Source: an uncultured Clostridia bacterium
Lineage (GTDB): Bacteria > Bacillota > Clostridia > Christensenellales > UBA1242
Assembly: GCA_934776915.1 (NCBI GenBank)
Contig: CAKVNA010000005.1
Coordinates: 1 to 16,553 of the forward strand
DNA length: 16,553 nt
Direction of reading: 5' to 3'
The position numbers and the translations under genes were made by a program. How positions within the stretch are numbered: position 1 is the stretch's first letter; the number at the start of each line of letters is the position of its first letter. Positions 1 to 6,302 of the stretch are shown piece by piece. The notes under the pieces were generated by a model. The model was given only the letters and a program-made list of their open reading frames with translations, searched no databases and had not been told where the DNA came from.

Positions 1-162
1 GAACACTTAGCACAAAAGGAAGAAAAAGCAAAGGCCGAGGAAGAAGCTAAAAAACTTGAAGAAGAACGAATTGCAAAAGAAAAGCAAGAAGCATTTGACA
101 AACTTTCAAACGAAGAAAAGTTGTTGACACAAATAAGAGATATGCTCGCAGAAAAGAAGTAA
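1..162 (+). CDS. mscL: C-terminal end of a probable large-conductance mechanosensitive channel (MscL), 5' truncated
   Basis: An open frame enters from the left edge in frame 1 and stops with TAA at 160-162, leaving 53 residues. The first 35 or so are a highly charged Lys/Glu/Ala helix. The last residues read KLLTQIRDMLAEKK, which closely resembles the conserved C-terminal helix of MscL (family pattern LLTEIRDLLK). MscL is an inner-membrane pentamer that opens under tension to release solutes in hypo-osmotic shock; its C-terminal helices form a cytoplasmic bundle. The pore-forming transmembrane helices lie outside the window, so the call rests on this tail alone. The charged linker is long for MscL. 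The alternative is an unrelated coiled-coil protein. Confidence 0.6.
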   Translation, partial: EHLAQKEEKAKAEEEAKKLEEERIAKEKQEAFDKLSNEEKLLTQIRDMLAEKK

Positions 163-181
163 AAAATACATCTTGGCAATG

Positions 182-206
182 TTTTTGACAATTTTTTAGT
201 CAAAAA
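182..206 (+). terminator. Weak hairpin after the mscL-like gene
   Basis: Inverted repeat TTTTTGAC (182-189) and GTCAAAAA (199-206) with a 9-base loop. The stem is AT-rich and is not followed by a T-run, so it is a poor intrinsic terminator. It also contains TTGACA (185-190), which could be a -35 box for degV, but no good -10 lies at the right distance. The role is uncertain. Confidence 0.3.
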
Positions 207-260
207 TATGCGTTAATAGAAAATTATGTTGCCAGCAAAAAATACAAAAAAGGAAAAATT

Positions 261-1154
261 ATGAATAAATTTGAAATTTCAACTGACAGCACTTGTGACC
301 TTTATGCACAAGAGTATAAAGACTTGAATATATATTATGCACCACTTGAATATACAATGAGTTTGGGTGACGACATTGTGGTGGAGCAAGACAACTACAC
401 AACTTATGAACAATATTTGGAGTTTTATAACAAACTTAGAAAGGGATATGTTGCAAAGACATCAATCTTAAATGTTGCAGCACATGTTGAACTCTTTACA
501 AAAATGCTTGAAAAGGGCATAAGAAATATTTTGCACATTTCACAAGGCTATGGACTTAGCCCAACTGTGGACAACGCAAACATTGCCATTGAAGAAGTGA
601 AGAAAGTCTATCCAGACGCAAATATCATTGCATTGGACAGCGACACAACAACAATCGGCGAAGGAATGGTTGTTAGAAGTGCGTGCCAAATGAGAGATGA
701 GGGAATGACACTTAAGGAAGCGATGGCGGAAATAAATTCTTTTAAACACCACACTCAACACTTTGTTCTGGTCAATGACCTAAAATTTCTCGCTCGTGGC
801 GGAAGAATTAGCAAGACTTCTGCAAGCATTGGTTCTATGCTTCAAGTTAAGCCAATTATAGAATTTGGAAAAGACGGAAAACTTAAAGTTTGCAGAAAAG
901 AAATTGGACTTAAAAAGGCACTAAATTCCATTGTCGCAGACTATGCAAAATTCACTAGACACGAAAAATATCCTTATATATACATTGTCCACACAGACAA
1001 CTTGCCACTTGCCGAGCAACTTCAAAAGTTGCTTGCCGAAAAATATAATATAAAGCCAGAAATCAGAATTATGGGACCAATTATTGGTGCTCATGTGGGG
1101 CCGGGCGCTGTTGCATATGCGTTTATTAGCAACGAAGACAGACCTTATGACTAA
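261..1154 (+). CDS. DegV family fatty-acid-binding protein
   Basis: The product has 297 residues, the normal length for DegV/FakB proteins. These bind one fatty acid and present its carboxylate to a kinase (FakA) for acyl-phosphate formation, feeding phospholipid synthesis in the cytosol. Visible family motifs are TDS near the N-terminus (8-10), TSIL (67-70, the family's ligand-binding Thr-Ser site), GGRIS (180-184) followed by the lipid-pocket stretch to KPII (197-200), and GAHVGPGA (276-283) with the conserved His. The usual SSGLSGT loop is replaced by ISQGYGLSPT (93-102). ATG 261 is preceded by AGGA about 6 bases upstream. The gene is 12 bases ahead of the radical SAM gene, so the two probably share a transcript. 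No fakA is in view, so the lipid partner is unknown. Confidence 0.92.
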   Translation: MNKFEISTDSTCDLYAQEYKDLNIYYAPLEYTMSLGDDIVVEQDNYTTYEQYLEFYNKLRKGYVAKTSILNVAAHVELFTKMLEKGIRNILHISQGYGLSPTVDNANIAIEEVKKVYPDANIIALDSDTTTIGEGMVVRSACQMRDEGMTLKEAMAEINSFKHHTQHFVLVNDLKFLARGGRISKTSASIGSMLQVKPIIEFGKDGKLKVCRKEIGLKKALNSIVADYAKFTRHEKYPYIYIVHTDNLPLAEQLQKLLAEKYNIKPEIRIMGPIIGAHVGPGAVAYAFISNEDRPYD

Positions 1155-1166
1155 AATATCTTAATT

Positions 1167-2072
1167 ATGGAAGAAAAAGTGAATAACACAACTGCAAAAT
1201 TACAAAGATGTGAAGATTGTCCGAGGAAATGTCCTTCGGGCAAGTCTTTTTGTGGGAAAGACGAAAATTTTGTTCGAGTGGCAAAAGTTATGCGTCATCG
1301 CTATGAAGAGCCTATAATTTGTCCCCAAAATGGAAGTGGAGCAATATTTTTTTCGCATTGCTCGCTTAAATGTTGCTTCTGTCAAAATTATGAAATATCT
1401 CACATGGGAATGGGGAAAGATTTGACCGTTCAAGAACTTGCAAGACTTTTTGAAAAAGTGGAGAAAAGTGGGGTCGCAAACTTAAATCTTGTTACTCCAA
1501 CACATTACACAGGGAAAATAATCGAAGCATTTAAGATATATAAGCCAAATATCCCAGTTGTTTGGAATACAAGCGGATATGAACGAGCGGAAAATATTGA
1601 AAAGCTAAAAGATTATGTGGATATTTTTCTGTTTGACTTTAAATATTTTAACCCAGAATTATCGTTAAAATATTCCAAAGCAAAGGACTATTTTGAGGTC
1701 TGTTTGAATGCTCTTAAAAAGGCAAGGGAAATTTTGCCAAAGGACGAGTTTCAAAACGGAGTGATGACAAAGGGGATAATTGTCCGCCACCTTGTTTTGC
1801 CTGGTGCTTATGAGGATAGTTTGAAGATACTTGACGCAATTTTTGACAGCGTTGGGAACGAAACAATTATAAGTCTTATGAGCCAATTTGTTCCGTGCTA
1901 CAAAGCAAAAGATTATGCTCAGTTGCAACACACATTGCCTCTTTTGCAATATAAGAAAGTTGTTGCCCATGCAAAGGCACTGGGGTTTGAAAATGGCTTT
2001 GTGCAAGAGATGGCAAGTGCCTCGTGCGAATATACTCCCGATTTCTCAGAAAATAAATTTGACGAATTGTAG
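1167..2072 (+). CDS. PflX-like radical SAM Fe-S protein (COG1313 type)
   Basis: The product has 301 residues. The radical SAM cluster motif CxxxCxxC is at Cys65, Cys69 and Cys72, within FFSHCSLKCCFCQN, which is typical of the pyruvate-formate-lyase-activase-like PflX group. An N-terminal Cys cluster (Cys15, 18, 22, 29; CEDCPRKC...FCG), also characteristic of this group, may hold a second metal site. The expected reaction is reductive cleavage of S-adenosylmethionine to a 5'-deoxyadenosyl radical; the substrate is not established for the family, and no glycyl-radical enzyme adjoins it. The start is ambiguous: ATG 1167 has no clear ribosome site, while in-frame GTG 1179 has GGAAG at 1169-1173 just upstream. 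Using GTG would remove only four residues. It follows degV by 12 bases, so co-transcription is likely. Confidence 0.85.
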   Translation: MEEKVNNTTAKLQRCEDCPRKCPSGKSFCGKDENFVRVAKVMRHRYEEPIICPQNGSGAIFFSHCSLKCCFCQNYEISHMGMGKDLTVQELARLFEKVEKSGVANLNLVTPTHYTGKIIEAFKIYKPNIPVVWNTSGYERAENIEKLKDYVDIFLFDFKYFNPELSLKYSKAKDYFEVCLNALKKAREILPKDEFQNGVMTKGIIVRHLVLPGAYEDSLKILDAIFDSVGNETIISLMSQFVPCYKAKDYAQLQHTLPLLQYKKVVAHAKALGFENGFVQEMASASCEYTPDFSENKFDEL

Positions 2073-2083
2073 CTATTCCATTG

Positions 2084-2190
2084 AAAAAAAAGGGCTCCCA
2101 AAAATAGCAGCAACGCGAAATTTTTGGGAAGGAGGAAAGCCTGCCTAAAAATTGAGTGGTTGCGAATAGCAACCCGAATAGGTGGCATGG
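2084..2190. other. Structured intergenic element (possible minus-strand terminator or small RNA)
   Basis: Three inverted repeats are packed here. A perfect 10-bp stem pairs 2096-2105 (TCCCAAAAAT) with 2120-2129 (ATTTTTGGGA). A 6-bp stem pairs GGTTGC (2158-2163) with GCAACC (2169-2174) around GAATA. An outer imperfect stem pairs AAAGCCTGCC (about 2137-2146) with GGCATGGCTT (about 2182-2191). On the minus strand the first hairpin is followed, after four bases, by eight Ts (complement of A 2084-2091), as in an intrinsic terminator. No minus-strand gene ends here. It could terminate an antisense small RNA or be a plus-strand RNA structure after the radical SAM gene. No known RNA family was recognised. 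Confidence 0.4.
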
Positions 2191-2268
2191 CTTGACGATT
2201 GCGCATAAAATATATAATATTTAAGCATGTTATTTTATTGGCGTTTTGCCCAAATTTATTTTTCAATA

Positions 2269-2297
2269 TTGACAAGATATTGCCATTGTGCTAAAAT
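2269..2297 (+). promoter_or_regulatory. Sigma-A type promoter of the coiled-coil gene
   Basis: A consensus -35 TTGACA (2269-2274) and a -10 TAAAAT (2292-2297) are separated by exactly 17 bases. Transcription would start near 2304, giving a leader of about 29 bases with a GTGAGG ribosome site at 2317-2322 before ATG 2333. It is one of the two best promoters in the window. Confidence 0.85.
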
Positions 2298-2332
2298 CTT
2301 GGTATCAACAAAGAAAGTGAGGTAAAAGGATA

Positions 2333-3523
2333 ATGTTGGATACTTTTTTGAACATTCTAGGGGTTATCGGAATTATCGTAGTTGCGGCATTTATTATTGT
2401 TTTCTTGTCAGACCTCTTCATCTCCATCGTTGATGGCACCAACGGAATTTTCTTTAAACGCCACAAGAAAGACGAAGACAAACCTGTTACAAGACCAAAA
2501 CTCCTAAACGCTCCAGATGAGGAGCAAGACCGTCCTGTTTTGAAACAAGCAGAACAAGAAACTCCTTCAGAACCAGCCCCAAAGACTGAGGAATCTGAAG
2601 AAATGGCTCCAGAACAAGGCATGGAACAAAACGAAGTTGACCTTGAACAAGCAGCAAAAGAAGAAGCCGCTTTGAAAGCAAGCAATCTTCAACCACAACA
2701 AGAAGCAGTTGTTTTGCCAGCTGAAAAAGAAGCTGACCCAGACGAAGTGATTGCAGAAATCACTGAGGAAACAAGAAAGGAAGTTGCAAGACTTGACGAA
2801 GAAAAAAGAGCACAAGCAGAACTTGATGAAGCACAAAAACAAGCTGAAGAAGCAATAAATCAAGCAGAAGCCGCTCAAAAACAAGCAGAAGATGCAGAAA
2901 CTCGTCAAAAAGAACTTGAAGAAAAAATTGCAGAACTTGAAAGACAACTTGAAGAAAATCAAAAGACAATTAAGGACTTGGAAGACAAATCTGCAGAAGA
3001 AAATGTTACGGTTGTGACAGGCAGCAGAGAAGAACTTGAACAAAGACTTGAAGTTCTTAAACAAAGACTTAAAGAAAACGAAAAAGAACTTTCTGCAAAC
3101 AAAAAGGAATTCTTGCCACTTAGACGAGTCAATATGACACTTGACAATGACAAGAGAAAACTTCGCAGAAAGGAAGCAATCGTTGCAAAACAAAAAGTTG
3201 TGCTTTATGGCGTAAACAATTATGTTGACATTGACGAAGAAAAAGCAAACAAACTTACTCAAGAACTTGACCTTCTTGAAGGGCTTAGACTTTCTGTTCA
3301 ACATTGCGAAGAAGTTATGCAAAAGAACAAGGACAGATATCCAATTCTTGAAAGAGCAAATGCTTTCCTAAACAAGAGCCATGACGAACTTAAGATGGAT
3401 ATTGCTGACCTTGAAGAAAAAATTAAACTTCTTGATGAACAAGCAGCAAAAGAAGCCGAAGAAGAAGTGAATGTTGTGCCACAAGACGACAACGCAACTG
3501 ATGACAATTCTTCAAACAACTAA
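2333..3523 (+). CDS. Membrane-anchored coiled-coil protein, function unknown
   Basis: The product has 396 residues and no recognised enzyme domain. A strongly hydrophobic segment at about 5-31 (ILGVIGIIVVAAFIIVFL) is followed by basic FKRHKK, so it is a single N-terminal anchor; the basic flank predicts that the body stays in the cytosol. Residues about 50-110 are acidic and Pro/Glu-rich and probably disordered. From about 130 to 385 there are Glu/Lys/Gln/Leu heptad-like repeats, with a break near 220 (ENVTVVTGS) separating two coiled coils. The C-terminus is short, acidic and Asn/Asp-rich. It has its own consensus promoter and its own terminator, so it is transcribed alone. Proteins of this shape often act as scaffolds or envelope/cell-shape factors, but nothing here identifies the job. 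Long minus-strand open frames over this gene are by-products of its Glu/Lys-rich codons. Confidence 0.85.
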   Translation: MLDTFLNILGVIGIIVVAAFIIVFLSDLFISIVDGTNGIFFKRHKKDEDKPVTRPKLLNAPDEEQDRPVLKQAEQETPSEPAPKTEESEEMAPEQGMEQNEVDLEQAAKEEAALKASNLQPQQEAVVLPAEKEADPDEVIAEITEETRKEVARLDEEKRAQAELDEAQKQAEEAINQAEAAQKQAEDAETRQKELEEKIAELERQLEENQKTIKDLEDKSAEENVTVVTGSREELEQRLEVLKQRLKENEKELSANKKEFLPLRRVNMTLDNDKRKLRRKEAIVAKQKVVLYGVNNYVDIDEEKANKLTQELDLLEGLRLSVQHCEEVMQKNKDRYPILERANAFLNKSHDELKMDIADLEEKIKLLDEQAAKEAEEEVNVVPQDDNATDDNSSNN

Positions 3524-3541
3524 AATTAAAAGTCAAAACAG

Positions 3542-3568
3542 CCAAGAGATTTTTCTCTTGGTTTTTTT
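3542..3568 (+). terminator. Intrinsic terminator of the coiled-coil gene
   Basis: A perfect 8-bp stem CCAAGAGA (3542-3549) / TCTCTTGG (3554-3561) has a TTTT loop and is followed by seven Ts (3562-3568). It lies 18 bases after the stop codon. Confidence 0.92.
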
Positions 3569-3648
3569 GTTTTGAAAATAAAAAGAATTGTGATATTATC
3601 TTCTTGTGACAAAATAGTTCTCTTGCAAATGGAAGAATAAAATATTTG

Positions 3649-3718
3649 TTTACATTAGGGTAATTTTGAGTAAGATTATCACGAATATAATTTTAAGTTA
3701 AAATATGGCTATAATCTT
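3649..3718 (+). promoter_or_regulatory. Promoter/operator region of the patatin-MBL unit
   Basis: Two candidate -10 boxes are seen: TAAGAT (3671-3676), 16 bases after TTTACA (3649-3654), and a perfect TATAAT (3710-3715) with a poor -35. An 8-bp inverted repeat, AAGATTAT (3672-3679) and ATAATCTT (3711-3718), covers both -10 boxes. Centred between its arms is a perfect 15-bp palindrome (3690-3704: ATTTTAA-G-TTAAAAT). Such nested dyads suggest a repressor operator, but AT-rich DNA gives palindromes by chance. The start codon at 3738 has AAGGGA just upstream. Confidence 0.45.
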
Positions 3719-3737
3719 GTAAAAAGGGAATGAAAGA

Positions 3738-4607
3738 ATGAGATTTTTTGAACAGAAACGAGATGTCCCAGTGAAAAATAAAAAAGTCAAAATTGGGCTT
3801 GCATTGGGTGGCGGTGGTGCAAGGGGAATTGCCCATATCGGAGTTTTAAAAGCGTTTGAAGAAAATGGAATAACATTTGACTATGTTTCTGGCACAAGTG
3901 CTGGGTCTATTGTGGGGGCAATGTATAGTTTTGGCAAAACTCCAGAAGAGATGCTAAAAATTGCCCATTCAATAAGGGTGAAGGACATAAGACGAAGCAA
4001 ATTCTTTATGCCTTCAAAAACAGACGGAATACAAGAACTTATAAAAGACAACTTGGGTGATGTGGATATATCAAGTGCAAAAATTCCTTTTTCTGCAGTG
4101 GCGGTTGACCTTATTTCCTCACGAGAAATTGCTTTTACTCGTGGCAACCTTGCCAAAATTGTAAGTGGAAGTTGTGCTGTGCCGGGGGTGTTTGTGCCAG
4201 TGGAATATGAAGATATGCACCTAAGTGACGGCGGACTTCAAAACAATATCCCAAGTGATGTGCCAAGACATTTTGGGTGTGATTATGTGGTGGCGGTTGA
4301 TGTTAACTCTACACGAGGATATGGAACTTCATCACTTAAGGTGCTAGATGTTCTTTTGGCGACAATAAGAATTATGACCAAAAGCAACTGCACAAAAGGA
4401 TATTTGAATGCGGATATTGTTGTTGCCCCAAGCATGAAGGAATACAAGTCAACAAAAATTGACGAAGTTGACGCAATGTTTGCAGAAGGCTATCAAGCGG
4501 GGATAGAGGCCGTGCCAAAGATTTTGGAACTTATTTCCAGAAAACCCAAAAAAGCACATAAAATTAGATTTAAACTCGCAAGCGAAAACAGACAAAAGAT
4601 TGTTTGA
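3738..4607 (+). CDS. Patatin-like phospholipase (RssA/NTE type)
   Basis: The product has 289 residues and all the marks of a bacterial patatin-type serine hydrolase: the oxyanion-hole Gly-rich loop GGGGARG (24-30), the nucleophile motif GTSAG with Ser54, and the second member of the Ser-Asp dyad in DGG (Asp164). Such enzymes hydrolyse acyl esters of membrane lipids, so it is probably cytosolic and acts at the membrane surface; no signal peptide is visible. The N-terminal 15 residues are basic and variable. The start ATG 3738 has AAGGGA about 9 bases upstream. It ends 8 bases before the next gene, whose GAGGTG ribosome site overlaps this gene's stop codon, indicating translationally linked expression. 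The natural substrate is not inferable. Confidence 0.93.
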   Translation: MRFFEQKRDVPVKNKKVKIGLALGGGGARGIAHIGVLKAFEENGITFDYVSGTSAGSIVGAMYSFGKTPEEMLKIAHSIRVKDIRRSKFFMPSKTDGIQELIKDNLGDVDISSAKIPFSAVAVDLISSREIAFTRGNLAKIVSGSCAVPGVFVPVEYEDMHLSDGGLQNNIPSDVPRHFGCDYVVAVDVNSTRGYGTSSLKVLDVLLATIRIMTKSNCTKGYLNADIVVAPSMKEYKSTKIDEVDAMFAEGYQAGIEAVPKILELISRKPKKAHKIRFKLASENRQKIV

Positions 4608-4615
4608 GGTGAATA

Positions 4616-5857
4616 ATGGATAAAAAACAAGATGATGACCTTAGGAATTTTGCGAAAAGGCAAATTAGCAAAGAAGTTAGAAAAAAGAAGAAAAAGGCAA
4701 TTAACAACATATCAAAACTTGCCCGTGGCGAAAAGGTGGAAACAAGGGCAATGAGCAGCAAAACAAAAGCAAAAACTGCATTTAAACTTGTCATTTATTC
4801 AATTCTTTGGGTGGCTCTTATTGTAAGTTTGTTCTTTTCGTCAAGCATAGAAAGACAAATTAACAAGACGACTTTCCAGTTTGAATCTGCCATTGCAACG
4901 GGAGATTACAAAGTGCATTTTATTGATGTTGGACAGGGTGATGCCACCTTGATACAACTGCCCGATAGCAAAACTATGCTCATTGACACTGGCGACCCAA
5001 GTGCCAAGAACGCTCTTGTCAGATACATAGACGCTCTAAATATTACAACCATTGACTATTTTATTCTAACACACACAGATAATGACCATGTCGGCAACGC
5101 TTCAACAATCTTTGGACTTTATGAAATTAAAACTTTCTATCTTCCAAAGTGCTACTCAAATTATGAAAAGAACAATAACAAAATTGAAAATTCAAATTAT
5201 AAGGTTGTCACAACAAAAGTTTGGGAAAATACTATCACCAGCGCATACAACGAACCAGGGCTTGTTATGAACAGAAATGAAGCAGATGTAAAAATTGAAA
5301 GCGAAAATAATTATTCCTTTGTATTTTATGGACCAAGTGAAACAAGTTACACAGATGTCAACGACTACAGCCCAATTATCATTGCAAATATTTGTGGAAT
5401 AAAATATACCTTCACAGGTGACGCCTCAACCAAAACAGAAAAAGAATTTATCGACAACTATCAAACTGCTATCACTTCAAGACCAAGTGAGTTTGACTGC
5501 AACATTCTAAAAGTTGGTCACCATGGCAGTGACACTTCATCAAGTCAAGCATTCCTAGATGTAATTAAACCAGAAATTGCAATTATCAGTTGCGGAAAGG
5601 ACAACAAATATGGCCACCCAAAATCTTCTGTTGTTAATAGACTTGAAGCAATGTCAATTACAATTCACAGAACAGACGAAGAAGGGAGTATCGTGTTCTC
5701 GTCAAGTGACGATATGCCAGTTTCCCAAAGCAACTACAACCATGTTTCCGACAGTTATGTTGAATGGAAATATATTGTTATAGTCGGCGGCGTAATTCTT
5801 GCCCTTTCGTGGTTTGTGTTCTTCCAAAGAAGCAAAAAAAAGGCAAAGGGTGCATAA
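4616..5857 (+). CDS. Membrane-anchored ComEC-like metallo-beta-lactamase-fold hydrolase
   Basis: The product has 413 residues. A very basic N-terminus (1-55; KKKKK at 23-27) leads into a transmembrane helix at about 56-77. The metallo-beta-lactamase domain opens with HFIDVGQGDATL (101-112), has the metal-binding motif THTDNDHVGN (about 152-161), a GDAS element in the middle, GHHGSD (about 302-307) and a final GHP motif, as in the C-terminal nuclease-like domain of the competence protein ComEC. A second hydrophobic helix follows near the C-terminus (about 382-403), then RSKKKAKGA. Both ends are basic, so by the positive-inside rule the catalytic domain should face outside. The ComEC channel itself is absent. 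The substrate could be DNA, a nucleotide or a phosphodiester. A terminator follows at once. Confidence 0.85.
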   Translation: MDKKQDDDLRNFAKRQISKEVRKKKKKAINNISKLARGEKVETRAMSSKTKAKTAFKLVIYSILWVALIVSLFFSSSIERQINKTTFQFESAIATGDYKVHFIDVGQGDATLIQLPDSKTMLIDTGDPSAKNALVRYIDALNITTIDYFILTHTDNDHVGNASTIFGLYEIKTFYLPKCYSNYEKNNNKIENSNYKVVTTKVWENTITSAYNEPGLVMNRNEADVKIESENNYSFVFYGPSETSYTDVNDYSPIIIANICGIKYTFTGDASTKTEKEFIDNYQTAITSRPSEFDCNILKVGHHGSDTSSSQAFLDVIKPEIAIISCGKDNKYGHPKSSVVNRLEAMSITIHRTDEEGSIVFSSSDDMPVSQSNYNHVSDSYVEWKYIVIVGGVILALSWFVFFQRSKKKAKGA

Positions 5858-5872
5858 TATGTTCATGAAATA

Positions 5873-5907
5873 AAAAGGTGTTCCTTGGGGACACCTTTTG
5901 TTTTTTT
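5873..5907 (+). terminator. Intrinsic terminator of the patatin-MBL unit
   Basis: The stem AAAAGGTGT (5873-5881) pairs with ACACCTTTT (5891-5899) and can extend inward by CC/GG, leaving a 3-base loop. G and seven Ts (5901-5907) follow. Confidence 0.92.
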
Positions 5908-5908
5908 C

Positions 5909-6132
5909 TACATATTGTGGTGGAGTTTTTTGTTGGGCGAAAAATGTGCGTTTTAATGTTTATTCACTCTTTTTGGGGAAGTTTTTGGTGCTTGATTTTG
6001 GGGCGGAAAGATGCTAAATTTCAAGCGAAAAGCGAGTTTTGAGATATGGAGAATTTTGACGAATTTTGTTATGTTTTTATGCAAAAAGATGTATAAAAAT
6101 TTATTTTAAATTTGTGCAAATGAACAAAAAAA
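5909..6132. other. Non-coding stretch upstream of nrdD with nothing recognisable
   Basis: Between the terminator and the NrdR-type boxes there are about 220 bases with no gene-like frame on either strand, no strong hairpin and no consensus promoter. The + strand is G/T-rich in its first half (runs such as TTTTTGGGG and TTTTGGGG) and A/T-rich afterwards. A weak TATAAA at about 6092 has no convincing -35. It may be decayed sequence. Confidence 0.4.
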
Positions 6133-6148
6133 CCACAAAATGTGGTAT
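6133..6148 (+). promoter_or_regulatory. Weaker upstream NrdR-box-like site
   Basis: CCACAAAATGTGGTAT matches the NrdR-box consensus (acaCwAtATaTwGtgt) at 11 of 16 positions, and its core CCACA...TGTGG is a dyad. It lies 33 bases, roughly three helical turns, upstream of the stronger site. NrdR boxes normally come in pairs at such a phase, though the linker of 17 bases is slightly longer than the usual 15-16. Confidence 0.55.
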
Positions 6149-6162
6149 TTTGTGAAAATTTG

Positions 6163-6190
6163 TTGACACAAGATGTTGTGTTGTGATAAA
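6163..6190 (+). promoter_or_regulatory. nrdDG promoter
   Basis: A consensus -35 TTGACA (6163-6168), a 16-base spacer and a -10-like GATAAA (6185-6190, four of six consensus bases) place the transcription start near 6197. The downstream NrdR box overlaps the -35 and spacer, so bound repressor would block RNA polymerase. Confidence 0.7.
6166..6181 (+). promoter_or_regulatory. Strong NrdR box in the nrdDG promoter
   Basis: ACACAAGATGTTGTGT has perfect 6-bp dyad arms (ACACAA/TTGTGT) and matches the NrdR consensus at 14 of 16 positions. NrdR is the ATP-cone repressor of ribonucleotide reductase genes that senses dATP versus ATP; its gene is not in this window. Confidence 0.75.
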
Positions 6191-6191
6191 G

Positions 6192-6302
6192 TTTCAATGT
6201 TTGAAAGTTGAAGGGCAAGAGCCAGCGTGTTTTTGGGGCAAGTGGCGAAACCTCAGGAGAAATTATTTAACCCCCGCCAACTTGACTTTAAAGGAGAAAG
6301 AT
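6192..6302 (+). promoter_or_regulatory. nrdD 5' leader with predicted stems
   Basis: The leader is about 105-110 bases. A small hairpin TTTCAA (6192-6197) / TTGAAA (6201-6206) is at its start; the likely transcription start falls inside it. A larger stem pairs CAAGTGGCG (6239-6247) with CGCCAaCTTG (6275-6284), one A bulged, and ends a few bases before the AAAGGAG ribosome site (about 6290-6296). No known riboswitch family was recognised. Confidence 0.35.

Noticed and set aside
2128..2146. Resemblance of GGAGGAAAGCCTGCC to the B12 box of cobalamin riboswitches
   Set aside because: The other conserved elements of that riboswitch are missing and there is no room for the full fold; the following gene has no link to cobalamin.
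1888..2148. An 86-residue plus-strand frame over the end of the radical SAM gene
   Set aside because: It is out of frame with the real gene, has no ribosome site and gives a low-quality sequence.
2567..3322. A 251-residue minus-strand open frame antisense to the coiled-coil gene
   Set aside because: It is Phe/Cys-rich nonsense produced by the Glu/Lys/Gln codons of the real gene, with no ribosome site or domain.
6235..6284. A pseudoknot in the nrdD leader combining GGGG/CCCC with the 9-bp stem
   Set aside because: The two stems would abut with no linking bases across a 9-bp helix, which is sterically implausible; they are more likely alternatives.
6183..6302. An N-terminal extension of NrdD from GTG 6183
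   Set aside because: It begins inside the promoter, upstream of the expected transcription start, has no ribosome site, and the ATP-cone begins normally at ATG 6303.
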